64,000 nucleotides of DNA from JAFGLZ01 sp964622545 (lineage in GTDB: Bacteria; Planctomycetota; Phycisphaerae; UBA1845; JAFGLZ01). Each line of letters starts with the position of its first letter. The first letter of the stretch is position 1. The stretch spans positions 324,298-388,297 of the forward strand of contig CAZUQM010000001.1 in assembly GCA_964622545.1 (NCBI GenBank). Direction: 5' to 3'. The notes beneath the pieces are model-generated. The model worked only from the letters and a program-made list of their open reading frames with translations, searched no databases and was not told where the DNA came from. Below are positions 51,441 to 59,672 of this stretch, piece after piece. Position numbers and translations under genes: made by a program.

Positions 51441-51622
51441 GTGAGCCCGTTGATCCAGAGCGACAACAGAGTGCAAAGCCGCTTGACATCGGCGAGGCCA
51501 TGCCTTAAGGGTATAAAGTAGTCTTAACAGGCGCCCGACGCTTGGATGAATGCCTTCTCCTGCAAGCGTCCGGACGCTGTGTGCGGTCTTCACGTCACAC
51601 CACCTCGAGGGGAGATGAAACC

Positions 51623-53731
51623 ATGAGCTGGCGATCAAACACGGCCTTGGCGTGTCTGCTGGTCGCGGCGGCCCCACTCGTCACGCATGTGAAAGGCCAG
51701 TCCGAATGGACCTGGCAGCACCCTCTGCCGCAGGGTAACGACGTCCATGACATCTGGGGCAGCGGTCCCAACGACATCCACGCCGTCGGATGGGGCGGCA
51801 CGATCGTACACTACGATGGCTCGACTTGGTCGGTGATCCCGCCCGTCAGTGACGCCAACCTGAACGCCGTCTGGGGGACCGCCGCGGATGACGTCTTCGC
51901 GGTGGGGGCGGGCGGAACGATCCTCCACCTCAACGGGGCGGCCTGGTCGCCGATGCCAAGTGGAACGACGGAGGAGTTGCGCGGCGTCTCGGGAAGCAGT
52001 CCCGACGACGTCATCGCCGTCGGAGATCAGGGAACGATTGTCCATTACGACGGCACCACCTGGTCACCGATACCGAGCGGCACAGCCGAGGACCTCCACG
52101 GCGTCTGGGTCAGTGATCCCAATACCGCCTTCGCCGTGGGCACCTCGGGAACGGTTCTACGCTATGACGGCGCAGGCTGGTCGTCCATGGCCGTAGGGAC
52201 GACGCGCACGCTTCGATGCGTCTGGGGCAGCGGCCCCAGCGACGTCTGGGCTGCTGGGGACTTCGGGGTCATCGCTCACTACAACGGTTCGAGCTGGTGG
52301 CTTTCGGAGGAGGAGCCGGCGCGCTACTTCACCGACATCTGGGGCTCTGCGCCGGACGATGTCTACTTTTCCGGATACAGTACTTCGCTCAACAGGGGAT
52401 TCGTCTGGCAGTTCGACGGCGTGGTCTTTCCCCTCTTGTACAAGATCGAGCACTACGATCTGCACGCCATCTGGGGCACGGACTCCGACAACATCTACAC
52501 CATGGGCACGTATGGAGCCTTGGTGCATTACGACGGGTCGATCTGGTCCAAGAACCTTCTGATCGGCAGGGCAGCTCTCTCCCACGGGTACTATCCAACC
52601 CTCACTGGCAGCGGCCCGAATGACGTCTACGCCGCCGACTACGCCGTGCCCGCCCCCTACAAACTGCTGCATGACGACGGCACTGGCTGGTCCACCGTGG
52701 ATCAGACATGGCTTGAGCAACAGAACTTCCATAGCGCCTGGGCCAACGGACCGAATGACGTCTGGGTGATAGGCACACACTGCTCACATTACAATGGAAC
52801 GACCTGGGAGGATTTCTCCGCTGTGCCGGTCTGCACAGATATCTGGGCCTCGGGCCCCAATGATGCTTGGGCGTTGGCGTACCTGGGGATCGTCACGTGC
52901 CACTACGATGGTGATAGTTGGACGAGCAGCTCCGAAGGCCCGCAAAATGGAACGAGCATATGGGGTAGCGGCCCGAACGACGTCTTCGCCGTGTGCGAGG
53001 GCGGCCACATATGGCACCACAACGGCACGAGCTGGTCGGAAATGACTAGCCCGACCCTTCACAGCCTGTGGAACGTCTGGGGGACGGGTCCCAACGACGT
53101 CTTCGCCGTCGGCGACGCCGGCACCATCGTCCATTATGATGGGACAGAATGGGCGCCCATGCCCAGCGGAACGACGGGAACCCTCTACAGCGTCTGCGGC
53201 AGTGGACCGGATGATGTGTTCGCCACGGGCTACGGCCTGGGAACCGCCCTCCATTACGATGGAACAGCCTGGTCGCCCTTCCCATTCCCACAGATCACGG
53301 ATCCCAATGACATAGCCGTCGTGTGGTGCAGCGGGCCCACCCATGTAATCTTTGCTGGGGTACATGGCTCCATCATCCGTTACGGGCCGCGCCTGCTGAA
53401 CATAACCACCGTCAACGGGCAGTGGGGCCAGGTCGTCAGCGATCCCGCCCCTAGCCTGACCAACCCGCTCCGCTACGCCCCGGGCGCGGCCGTCACACTC
53501 ACCGCCCAGCCGATCGAAGGCAAGAGCTTCAAGGAATGGCAGATCTTCGATCCCAACTACCCCGGAGACGCCAACCACGCCGTCATCGATTCCAACAACC
53601 CGATCACCATTATCATGAGCGCCGACCGAGAGATCACGGCCGTCTTCGAGTGCGGCACCGGCACGGGTCCGATGCTGCCGGTCACCCTGGCGGCGCTGGT
53701 GCTCTGCACAGCGCTGCGGCGCCGAGGGTAG
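51623..53731 (+). CDS. Exported propeller-type repeat protein with C-terminal anchor
   Basis: A 702-residue protein. Signal peptide, then about twelve repeats of roughly 45 residues built on VWGSGPNDVFAVGDxGTIVHYDG and TxWSPMPSGTT (residues about 30-590), a pattern of beta-propeller or kelch-like surface proteins. The tail (about 620-702) is a Bacterial-repeat-like module (DSNNPITIIMSADREITAVF) plus CGTGTGPMLP, hydrophobic helix and RRRG, closely like the tail of the protein at 41095. GGGGAG precedes the ATG at 51623. Function unknown; adhesion or binding is the usual suggestion. It is flanked by the 72-bp repeat, so it may be an inserted gene. Confidence 0.78.
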   Translation: MSWRSNTALACLLVAAAPLVTHVKGQSEWTWQHPLPQGNDVHDIWGSGPNDIHAVGWGGTIVHYDGSTWSVIPPVSDANLNAVWGTAADDVFAVGAGGTILHLNGAAWSPMPSGTTEELRGVSGSSPDDVIAVGDQGTIVHYDGTTWSPIPSGTAEDLHGVWVSDPNTAFAVGTSGTVLRYDGAGWSSMAVGTTRTLRCVWGSGPSDVWAAGDFGVIAHYNGSSWWLSEEEPARYFTDIWGSAPDDVYFSGYSTSLNRGFVWQFDGVVFPLLYKIEHYDLHAIWGTDSDNIYTMGTYGALVHYDGSIWSKNLLIGRAALSHGYYPTLTGSGPNDVYAADYAVPAPYKLLHDDGTGWSTVDQTWLEQQNFHSAWANGPNDVWVIGTHCSHYNGTTWEDFSAVPVCTDIWASGPNDAWALAYLGIVTCHYDGDSWTSSSEGPQNGTSIWGSGPNDVFAVCEGGHIWHHNGTSWSEMTSPTLHSLWNVWGTGPNDVFAVGDAGTIVHYDGTEWAPMPSGTTGTLYSVCGSGPDDVFATGYGLGTALHYDGTAWSPFPFPQITDPNDIAVVWCSGPTHVIFAGVHGSIIRYGPRLLNITTVNGQWGQVVSDPAPSLTNPLRYAPGAAVTLTAQPIEGKSFKEWQIFDPNYPGDANHAVIDSNNPITIIMSADREITAVFECGTGTGPMLPVTLAALVLCTALRRRG

Positions 53732-53781
53732 GCTGTTCGTCCAGACGTACCTTGCTCACACCGGTTGCCCCACAACGCCTG

Positions 53782-53853
53782 CTTCAGCTCGCCCGAGGAG
53801 GCCCTTGGCCGCGGTTACACGCCCTGCAAGCGGTGCTTCAAGGGCAAGTGAGC
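53782..53853 (+). pseudogene. 72-bp direct repeat, copy 2 (orphan hydrolase tail)
   Basis: Identical to 51255-51326 including the stop codon, but with no start or upstream part of the hydrolase. It could encode only the last 23 residues (GRGYTPCKRCFKGK end). Confidence 0.9.
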
Positions 53854-54100
53854 CCACGCGGAAGGGGGACTCCTGTTACCGAATGCGTAGGCTGGGATGC
53901 CCCGCCTATCTGGCGTTCTGGGAAGCCTCACAGGGACGGCGGGCGACCGACTCGACCAGGCTCGACTTAGAGGCCGTGGGTTCATGGACGTCGGCCTGGA
54001 GGTAAGTCTTTGATTTCACATCAGAAACAGCAGTACATGCGGCGCGAGCCCCAGGCCTGTCCGCCTGTCGGGTGTCCAACCCTTTCCAGACAAGCACGCC

Positions 54101-54129
54101 TTGAATACGGCCGAAGCGAAGCCTAGTAT
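54101..54129 (+). promoter_or_regulatory. Possible promoter of the PEP-CTERM glycosidase gene
   Basis: TTGAAT (54101-54106) and TAGTAT (54124-54129) with a 17-base spacer, 70 bases before the start codon. Confidence 0.48.
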
Positions 54130-54198
54130 GGCCGTAAGGGCATGCGGGGCTGTCGATTGTGTGGAGTTGCCATTCCAAAACATGTTTAAGGAGGCATG

Positions 54199-55380
54199 AT
54201 GTCATCGAAGATCATCGGACGGGCTACGGTCCGCTTCGCGCAGGTTCTGTGGCTTGCTGCCCTTGCGGCGATGCTTTGCTCGCCGGCGATGGCGCAGGAT
54301 ACCTCGCAGTCTCGCTTCGGCGTCAACGTTCATCTGCCCTACAAAGAGATCGATTGGGCGAATCTTGAGCGCGTGGCCGAGGCCGGCATCGGTTGGATCC
54401 GGGTGGACTTCTCTTGGGACACCGTGGAGCCGACCCAGGGCGACTTCAACTGGACCAAGTACGATGACATCGTCGCTCATGCGGAAGCGTTAGGACTCAA
54501 TGTCTTCGCGTCCGTGCTGAATCCACCCACGTGGGCGCTGGAGGACCCTAGCGCGGACAAAGGTGATCCGGGCTACAACGTCATTGGGGATCTGTCCGCG
54601 TGGAACGGCTTCGTCGACCAAGCTGTGCGACGATACGCCGGCCAGATCGATCACTGGGGGATCTGGAACGAGCCGGACCTCAGTTGGTACGGAACCCGGG
54701 ATGGGTTCATCGACGACGTCTTCATCCCGGCCGCCGATACCATTCATGCAGCGAGCGACACCGCGAAGGTCGTCGGCCCGGGCACCTCGATGCTGGGCGG
54801 CGGCGGCGACCCCGAGCCTTGGTACGATTGGGTGGCGGACTTCTTCATCAAGGCGGGCGACAAGTTCGACATCTTCGATTGCCACGTCTACCGCAACAAC
54901 CGCGGCGAGATGAATCTTCGGCTCGAATGGGACGGTGACATCAGCGGGTTGCTCGGACAACCCCCGGGAACGACCATCACGACCAGCGCGTCGATCAAGG
55001 CGAACCTGGACGTCTACGGCTGGGACGGTCCGGTCTGGCTGACCGAGACGGGGTGGCAGTACCACTCTGACGATCCCTGTTTTCAGGCCCAACGACTGAC
55101 CGAGACGCTCGAAGACTGGTTCACGGGCGATCCCAATCGCGATTGGATCGACAAGATGTTCGTCTACCACTTGTGGGACGGCCCGACGTTCATCGATGGC
55201 GGCAAGGGCATTCTCAATCCCGACGGGACACCTCGCGAGTCGTTCATCGCCTACGCCGATTTCATTGCGGATCATCCCATCCCGGAGCCGGCCACGGTCT
55301 CTCTGCTTGCCGCGGCCGGTGTGGGTGGACTCCTCCGCGGACGTCGCCGGCGACGCAGTGTGTCCGGGACAGTCCCCTGA
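54199..55380 (+). CDS. Exported GH-A clan glycoside hydrolase with PEP-CTERM tail
   Basis: A 393-residue protein. Signal peptide (LAALAAMLCSPAMA), then a (beta/alpha)8 glycosidase like GH39/GH5: GVNVHLPYKEIDW, IRVDFSWDTVEP, acid/base Glu158 in GIWNEPDLSW and probable nucleophile Glu near 283 in WLTETGW. The tail PEPATVSLLAAAGVGGLL plus RGRRRRR is a PEP-CTERM signal, which implies an exosortase elsewhere and export to the surface or matrix. AAGGAGG is only one base from the first ATG (54196), so the second (54199) is preferred. Confidence 0.85.
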   Translation: MSSKIIGRATVRFAQVLWLAALAAMLCSPAMAQDTSQSRFGVNVHLPYKEIDWANLERVAEAGIGWIRVDFSWDTVEPTQGDFNWTKYDDIVAHAEALGLNVFASVLNPPTWALEDPSADKGDPGYNVIGDLSAWNGFVDQAVRRYAGQIDHWGIWNEPDLSWYGTRDGFIDDVFIPAADTIHAASDTAKVVGPGTSMLGGGGDPEPWYDWVADFFIKAGDKFDIFDCHVYRNNRGEMNLRLEWDGDISGLLGQPPGTTITTSASIKANLDVYGWDGPVWLTETGWQYHSDDPCFQAQRLTETLEDWFTGDPNRDWIDKMFVYHLWDGPTFIDGGKGILNPDGTPRESFIAYADFIADHPIPEPATVSLLAAAGVGGLLRGRRRRRSVSGTVP

Positions 55381-55708
55381 ACGGAGAAAAGGGAGAGCGC
55401 TCCGTCCCCCGCCCGTGGCCTGTGCCCTTGAAGCGGCGCTTCAAGACGTAAGGATGCGTGCGGCGATGTAGAGGACCGACCCGCGGGCGGACGAGTCCTG
55501 AGCCGCTGGATCCATCCCGCGCGGCGCGGCGTTTCAGCGCGACATGAGTGTCGCGGCTCAGCCAAGGAATCGCGGCGCTTGTAGGGAGTAGCGCTGGCCG
55601 CCCGACGAGGAGCGACATCTCACGTGGCATCCATTGACGCAGACGCCACGTTCGGTTAGGCGCACGGGGACATCGTCAGGCCGACACCGACCGTTCGAGG
55701 ATCACGCC
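55381..55708. other. Gene-free stretch with hairpins
   Basis: A perfect 8-bp hairpin at 55427-55445 (CTTGAAGC-GGC-GCTTCAAG) lies 46 bases after the glycosidase stop, without a T-run. Repeat B copy 2 is at 55499-55566. Confidence 0.5.
55499..55566 (+). repeat. Dispersed palindromic repeat B, copy 2
   Basis: Resembles the reverse complement of 34445-34497: same order of GAGCCGC, GGATCCATCC, GCGCGGC and CATGAGTGTCGCGGCTC. Includes the hairpin GCGACA-TGAG-TGTCGC. Confidence 0.5.
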
Positions 55709-57034
55709 ATGCATGCATCGTCCCACACGCGCCGGGAGTTCCTGCAAACCTCCGCCAAGGCCATCGCCGCCGCGACCGGGACCTCCTGCCTGGCCGCCCG
55801 CGCGTCCGGCGCCGAGGCGGCACGACCCGAGGCCAAGCCCGAGCCGAACCGTACGCGCCCCGACGATCGCCCGAACGTCCTGGTCTTCTTCTCCTGGAGC
55901 TTCAACAACATCGGCGACATCGGCATCACGCCCGGCCTGCTGACGCTCTTCGGCCGCCACATCCCCGAGGCCAACATCACCATCGTGGCCAACAGCCACA
56001 CCGAGCAGACGGCCGGCTATCTCAAGACCCGCTTTCCGAAGACCAAGGTCATCCCCACGCCGTTCAGGTCGCGAAAGCCGTCGGCCGCCTTCGAGGAGGC
56101 CTTCGACCGCGCCGATCTGATCCTCTACAACTCCGGCACGACGCTCTCCTACGGCCGGTGGAAACACAGTTGGAACCGCACCATGCCGTTCGCCATGCCG
56201 CTGGAGATGGCCCGCGCCACCGGCAAGCCCTACGGCATCTACTGCCAGTCGTTCGAACGGTTCGCCTGGCCCAGCAACTACCTCTTCAAGTCGCTGTTGT
56301 CCGACGCGGACTTCGTCTTCACCCGCGACACGAACTCGCTGGCCTACCTCAAGAGCCTGGGCATCGCCCCGCCGATCATGGAGTACGGCCCGGACGCCAC
56401 GTTCGGCTTCAACCTCCGCGACGACGCCTGGGCCGATCGGTTCATGGAGGACCAGCGGTTGAAAGATCGAGGCTTCATCACGCTGACCATCCGCTCGTCG
56501 GAGCAGGGCTTCATCAACAAGACGCGCGAGGCCGCCCACGCCAAGAAGCTCCGCGGGCTGGTGACCGAGTGGGTGCGGCGGACGAAGCTCCCCGTGCTGA
56601 TCTGCCCGGAGGTCCGCTTCGAATCCGAGCCGGCCCGGCGACTCATCTACGAGCCGCTACCCGGGGATGTCCGCGACCACGTCCGCATGAAAGACGCGTT
56701 CTGGCTGCCGGATCAGGCGTTCTCGGTCTTCTCTCGGGCACGGGTCGTGGTCAGCATGGAGATGCACTCGATCATCATGGGCCTGGCCGCCGGAACGCCC
56801 GTCATCCATCCGCGCTTCGTCGAGGCCGGTCGAAAGGCCTGGATGCTCAAGGATCTCGACGTGTCCGAATGGCTCTTCGACATCGACAAGGACAGCGCCG
56901 AGGAGATCACCGGCGCGACGCTCGCCATCCACGACGACTACGACGGCGCCCTGGGCAAGGTCCGCTCGGCGCTGGACATCGTCCGCAAGCGCCAGGCCGA
57001 GACGATGGCCGTGGTCAGGCGGGCGCTGAAGTAA
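55709..57034 (+). CDS. Tat-exported polysaccharide pyruvyl-transferase-like protein
   Basis: A 441-residue protein. Twin-arginine-type signal (TRREFLQTSAKAIAAATG), then a PS_pyruv_trans-like fold: WSFNNIGDIGITPGLLTLF near 50, ADLILYNSGTTLSYG, KPYGIYCQSFE, and a C-terminal part with MEMHSIIMGLAAGTPVIHPRF. The family adds pyruvate ketals to sugars or acts as GT-B-like transferases, normally in the cytoplasm; a Tat signal on such a protein is unusual. GAGG precedes the ATG at 55709; the upstream open frame is not coding-like. Convergent with the phosphatase-like gene. Confidence 0.72.
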   Translation: MHASSHTRREFLQTSAKAIAAATGTSCLAARASGAEAARPEAKPEPNRTRPDDRPNVLVFFSWSFNNIGDIGITPGLLTLFGRHIPEANITIVANSHTEQTAGYLKTRFPKTKVIPTPFRSRKPSAAFEEAFDRADLILYNSGTTLSYGRWKHSWNRTMPFAMPLEMARATGKPYGIYCQSFERFAWPSNYLFKSLLSDADFVFTRDTNSLAYLKSLGIAPPIMEYGPDATFGFNLRDDAWADRFMEDQRLKDRGFITLTIRSSEQGFINKTREAAHAKKLRGLVTEWVRRTKLPVLICPEVRFESEPARRLIYEPLPGDVRDHVRMKDAFWLPDQAFSVFSRARVVVSMEMHSIIMGLAAGTPVIHPRFVEAGRKAWMLKDLDVSEWLFDIDKDSAEEITGATLAIHDDYDGALGKVRSALDIVRKRQAETMAVVRRALK

Positions 57035-57112
57035 GGTGGCTGCTCCCAGGCATTCGGTATTGCCGGGTAGGATTCGGGGGCAGGTTCATGCCCCACTCGT
57101 CCGCTACGGCGT

Positions 57113-58591
57113 CTACAACGCCCGATCGATGACCTGGCCGTCCATCTCGTCGGGCACATCGAGGCCGAGAACGGTCATGATCGTCGGTGCCAGGTCGGCG
57201 ATGTCGGCCGGCGGGGCATCGCGAACGGCCTGAATGCCGGGGCCGTGCGCGAGGAAGATGCCGTCCGGCCGGTGACCGCCGGGGTTCTCCGAAGACGGCA
57301 GGGCCAGACGCGGATCGGCCGCGTCACCGACGACGAAATCGTAGCCCGCCTCCTCGGTCGGACTGACGATGACGTCCGGCGCCCACTCCAACTGGTCGCC
57401 GTGGTACAGCTCTTCGCGCAGATAGGCACGCTCCACCACCCGCTTGCCGTGCACGGGCTCCTCGGCCCCAGCGACGCTGTCGAGCAACTCCCTGCGGACC
57501 GACTCGTACTCGGCGCCCGGTTCGACCGAGCCGAACTTCTGCCTTCCCTTGAGATTGACGTTCAGCCCCCAGGCGCCGATCATCGCATAGGCCCGCGTTC
57601 GCGCCCAAGCGTACGGCATGGACGCGCTGACCAACTTGGCCTTGGCGCCTTTGGCCGCTTGCTTGCCGGCCACATCAGCCAGGCCGAGCTTCCCGGCCAG
57701 CCCCCTGGCGAAATCCAACGGTGATTGGCTCTTGAGCGCGGCGAACCCCGCTTCCACGGCCCAGCGCCCGAGCGCGAAGTTCGCCGGACGTGGGCCGAAG
57801 CCGTGGTCGGACATCACCATGGTGACCGTCTCGTCGCCGGCCTGGTCGATGAGCTCGCCGACGACGCGGTCGACGGTGGCATAGAACCGGCGCAGTCCTC
57901 GGTCCACGTCGGAGTCGGTTGCGGCCCCGGCGGCGATCTCCGGCCAGAAGCCGTGCTGAATCCGATCGGGCGACACGAACACGACCGTGAGGAAGTCCCA
58001 CGGCTTCTTCATGAGGTGCGCGACCGTCCGGGTCACCTCCTCGGTCATGGCGATGGCGTCTTGAATCCGCTCGACCTTCATGCCCGCGTGGGCCTGCTTC
58101 GATGTGACCGACAGCTCGAATCTCGGCATGCAGCCCGCGTCGATCAGCTCCTGCTTGAGCTCCCGCGGATGGGTGCAATCCGACTCGATACCCGGCGTGA
58201 ACATCCCCGTGACCAGCGAGCCGTTGATCGGCTCGAGCGGATAGGACATCGGCACGCACAGCACGGCGCACTGGAGGTCGAGGTCCGACAGTCTCCGCCA
58301 CAACGACGGAACGGCTACGTCCGATCGGCGAGCGAGCGGGTGGGAGTACTCTCCGGGTGATCGCTGGGGCGAGACGAAGCCAAAAATACCATGCTTGCCG
58401 GGGTTCATCCCCGTTGCGTAGGTGGTCCAAGCGACCGGCGTCAGGGCCGGAATGGTCGAGTTCAGCACGCAACGGTACCCGGAATCGCACAATTCAGCGA
58501 GGCGCGGCATGAGGCCTTGCTGCATGAACGGATCGAACACCCGCCAGGTGCACCCATCAAGCCCGATTGCCAGACATCGCTTCGCTGCCAC
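57113..58591 (-). CDS. Alkaline phosphatase-fold phosphodiesterase/pyrophosphatase
   Basis: A 492-residue protein of the type I phosphodiesterase/nucleotide pyrophosphatase family. Metal-site and nucleophile motifs are visible: CLAIGLDGCTW near the N-terminus, LTPVAWTTYATGMNPGKHG with the Thr nucleophile, SPDRIQHGFW and VMSDHGFGPR, with NPGGHRPDGIFL near the C-terminus. No signal peptide is seen, so it may be cytoplasmic; some relatives act on phospholipid-linked or nucleotide-sugar phosphates. GTG start at 58591 is chosen for the AGGGAG site six bases upstream; the frame is open for a few more codons. Confidence 0.85.
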   Translation of the reverse strand: MAAKRCLAIGLDGCTWRVFDPFMQQGLMPRLAELCDSGYRCVLNSTIPALTPVAWTTYATGMNPGKHGIFGFVSPQRSPGEYSHPLARRSDVAVPSLWRRLSDLDLQCAVLCVPMSYPLEPINGSLVTGMFTPGIESDCTHPRELKQELIDAGCMPRFELSVTSKQAHAGMKVERIQDAIAMTEEVTRTVAHLMKKPWDFLTVVFVSPDRIQHGFWPEIAAGAATDSDVDRGLRRFYATVDRVVGELIDQAGDETVTMVMSDHGFGPRPANFALGRWAVEAGFAALKSQSPLDFARGLAGKLGLADVAGKQAAKGAKAKLVSASMPYAWARTRAYAMIGAWGLNVNLKGRQKFGSVEPGAEYESVRRELLDSVAGAEEPVHGKRVVERAYLREELYHGDQLEWAPDVIVSPTEEAGYDFVVGDAADPRLALPSSENPGGHRPDGIFLAHGPGIQAVRDAPPADIADLAPTIMTVLGLDVPDEMDGQVIDRAL

Positions 58592-58946
58592 GACCCACTC
58601 CCTTATGGGTACCAAGGATTCGTTGCCGCCGGCGCTGCCCGTTCGATGCCCCAGCCGTGAGATTCTGGGGCATTAGACCAGAACCCGACGCCGCCAACAA
58701 TGTGCGGTGCCGGTGCAGCGTCCGGGCCGCGGCCCGAGTCGTCCAACACCATGGAACCTGCGGGTTTCCCGGCTTCGGTAACGTCTTCGAAGACGCGACG
58801 GCGAAGGAGCGTTGCTGGGCCGGCAGTTGCTGTTGAAGTGCTCCGACAGCACAGCCAACCTGACGGTCGCCTCTCTGCGTGGCCTCGGGCCCTCCCGATT
58901 CGAACCACCAAGAGCGAATGTGGCCAGGTGCCGGCGGCTGGGCGTA
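58592..58946. other. Gene-free stretch with a repeat C cluster
   Basis: Holds an inverted pair of repeat C parts (58782-58880). No gene supported; short open frames here follow repeat sequence. Confidence 0.5.
58782..58880. repeat. Dispersed repeat C, inverted pair
   Basis: The left part (58782-58836) reads on the minus strand as GCAACGCTCCTTCGCCGTCGC, close to 34633-34660. The right part (58846-58880, CAGCACAGCCAACCTGACGG and on) reads like the reverse complement of 34582-34612. Together they reproduce the two arms of the 184-bp palindrome. Confidence 0.55.
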
Positions 58947-59495
58947 TCAGGCCGTGCCCTGTCGTCGGCGTGCGAGGTCGTAGGCCAGCACCGTCGCAAT
59001 CGTCTTGGCGTCGAGGATCTCTCCGCGGGTGATCAGGGCCAGGACCTCGTCGAAGGCGGCCGTGATGACCGTGATCTTCTCGGTCGCGTCCAAGGACTGC
59101 TCGCCGCGGGTCAGGCCTGTGGCAACGAAGGCGGTCAGATGGTGGTTGCTACAGCCGGGCGAGGTGTAGAAGTGGCAGAGCTCCTGAAACGTCGAGGCCG
59201 TGTAGCCGGTCTCCTCTTGCAGCTCCCGCCTGGCCGTGGTTTCGGGGGTCTCGCTTGCCTCGATGGTCCCGGCGGCCAGCTCGATGAGCTCCTGATCGAC
59301 CGCGTACCGCTTGTTCTTGATCAGCACCACGCGACCGTCGTCGGTGATGGGAAGGATGACGACCGCGCCGCCGTGCCAGATCAGCTCTCTCCGGACCGCC
59401 CCGCCGCCCCGCTTGGGCACATCGGTCTGGTACAGATCGAACGTCGCGCCCTCATGAACGAGGCTCGCACCGGGATGTGGCGGACGCGGTCGCAT
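58947..59495 (-). CDS. NUDIX hydrolase (ADP-ribose pyrophosphatase type)
   Basis: 182 residues with a perfect Nudix box (GTIEASETPETTARRELQEETGY, about 76-98) and the strand ILPITDDGRVVLIKNKRYAVDQELIELAAG, which with the Pro/Gly position after the box resembles ADP-ribose pyrophosphatases. It hydrolyses nucleoside diphosphate derivatives to limit toxic sugar-nucleotides. Cytoplasmic. Divergent from comM with 177 bases between starts. Confidence 0.9.
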   Translation of the reverse strand: MRPRPPHPGASLVHEGATFDLYQTDVPKRGGGAVRRELIWHGGAVVILPITDDGRVVLIKNKRYAVDQELIELAAGTIEASETPETTARRELQEETGYTASTFQELCHFYTSPGCSNHHLTAFVATGLTRGEQSLDATEKITVITAAFDEVLALITRGEILDAKTIATVLAYDLARRRQGTA

Positions 59496-59672
59496 GCCCG
59501 CATGCTAGGTCAAGGCGAGGCGAGCGGCAACAACCGCCGACTCTGCGGGCAGGGCCCGGCGGGCCGCGATGGAACACCTTGAACCCAGAAAGCCACGTCT
59601 GCCCCCAATCTCGCTTGCATTCACCCCAACATCTCCCTACCCTACGGAGCATCCCTGCCACGGAGGCCTATC

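Larger units (their letters stand above)
53732..54198. other. Gene-free stretch with the duplicated hydrolase tail
   Basis: Contains the second copy of the 72-bp repeat and a probable promoter (54101-54129). No complete gene. Confidence 0.6.

Noticed and set aside
51483..51517. TTGACA and TATAAA boxes before the propeller gene
   Set aside because: The 23-base spacing is too long for a normal sigma-70 promoter.
54029..54042. Third copy of the decamer (ACAGCAGTAC) outside the element
   Set aside because: Single, imperfect and unpaired; best explained by chance.
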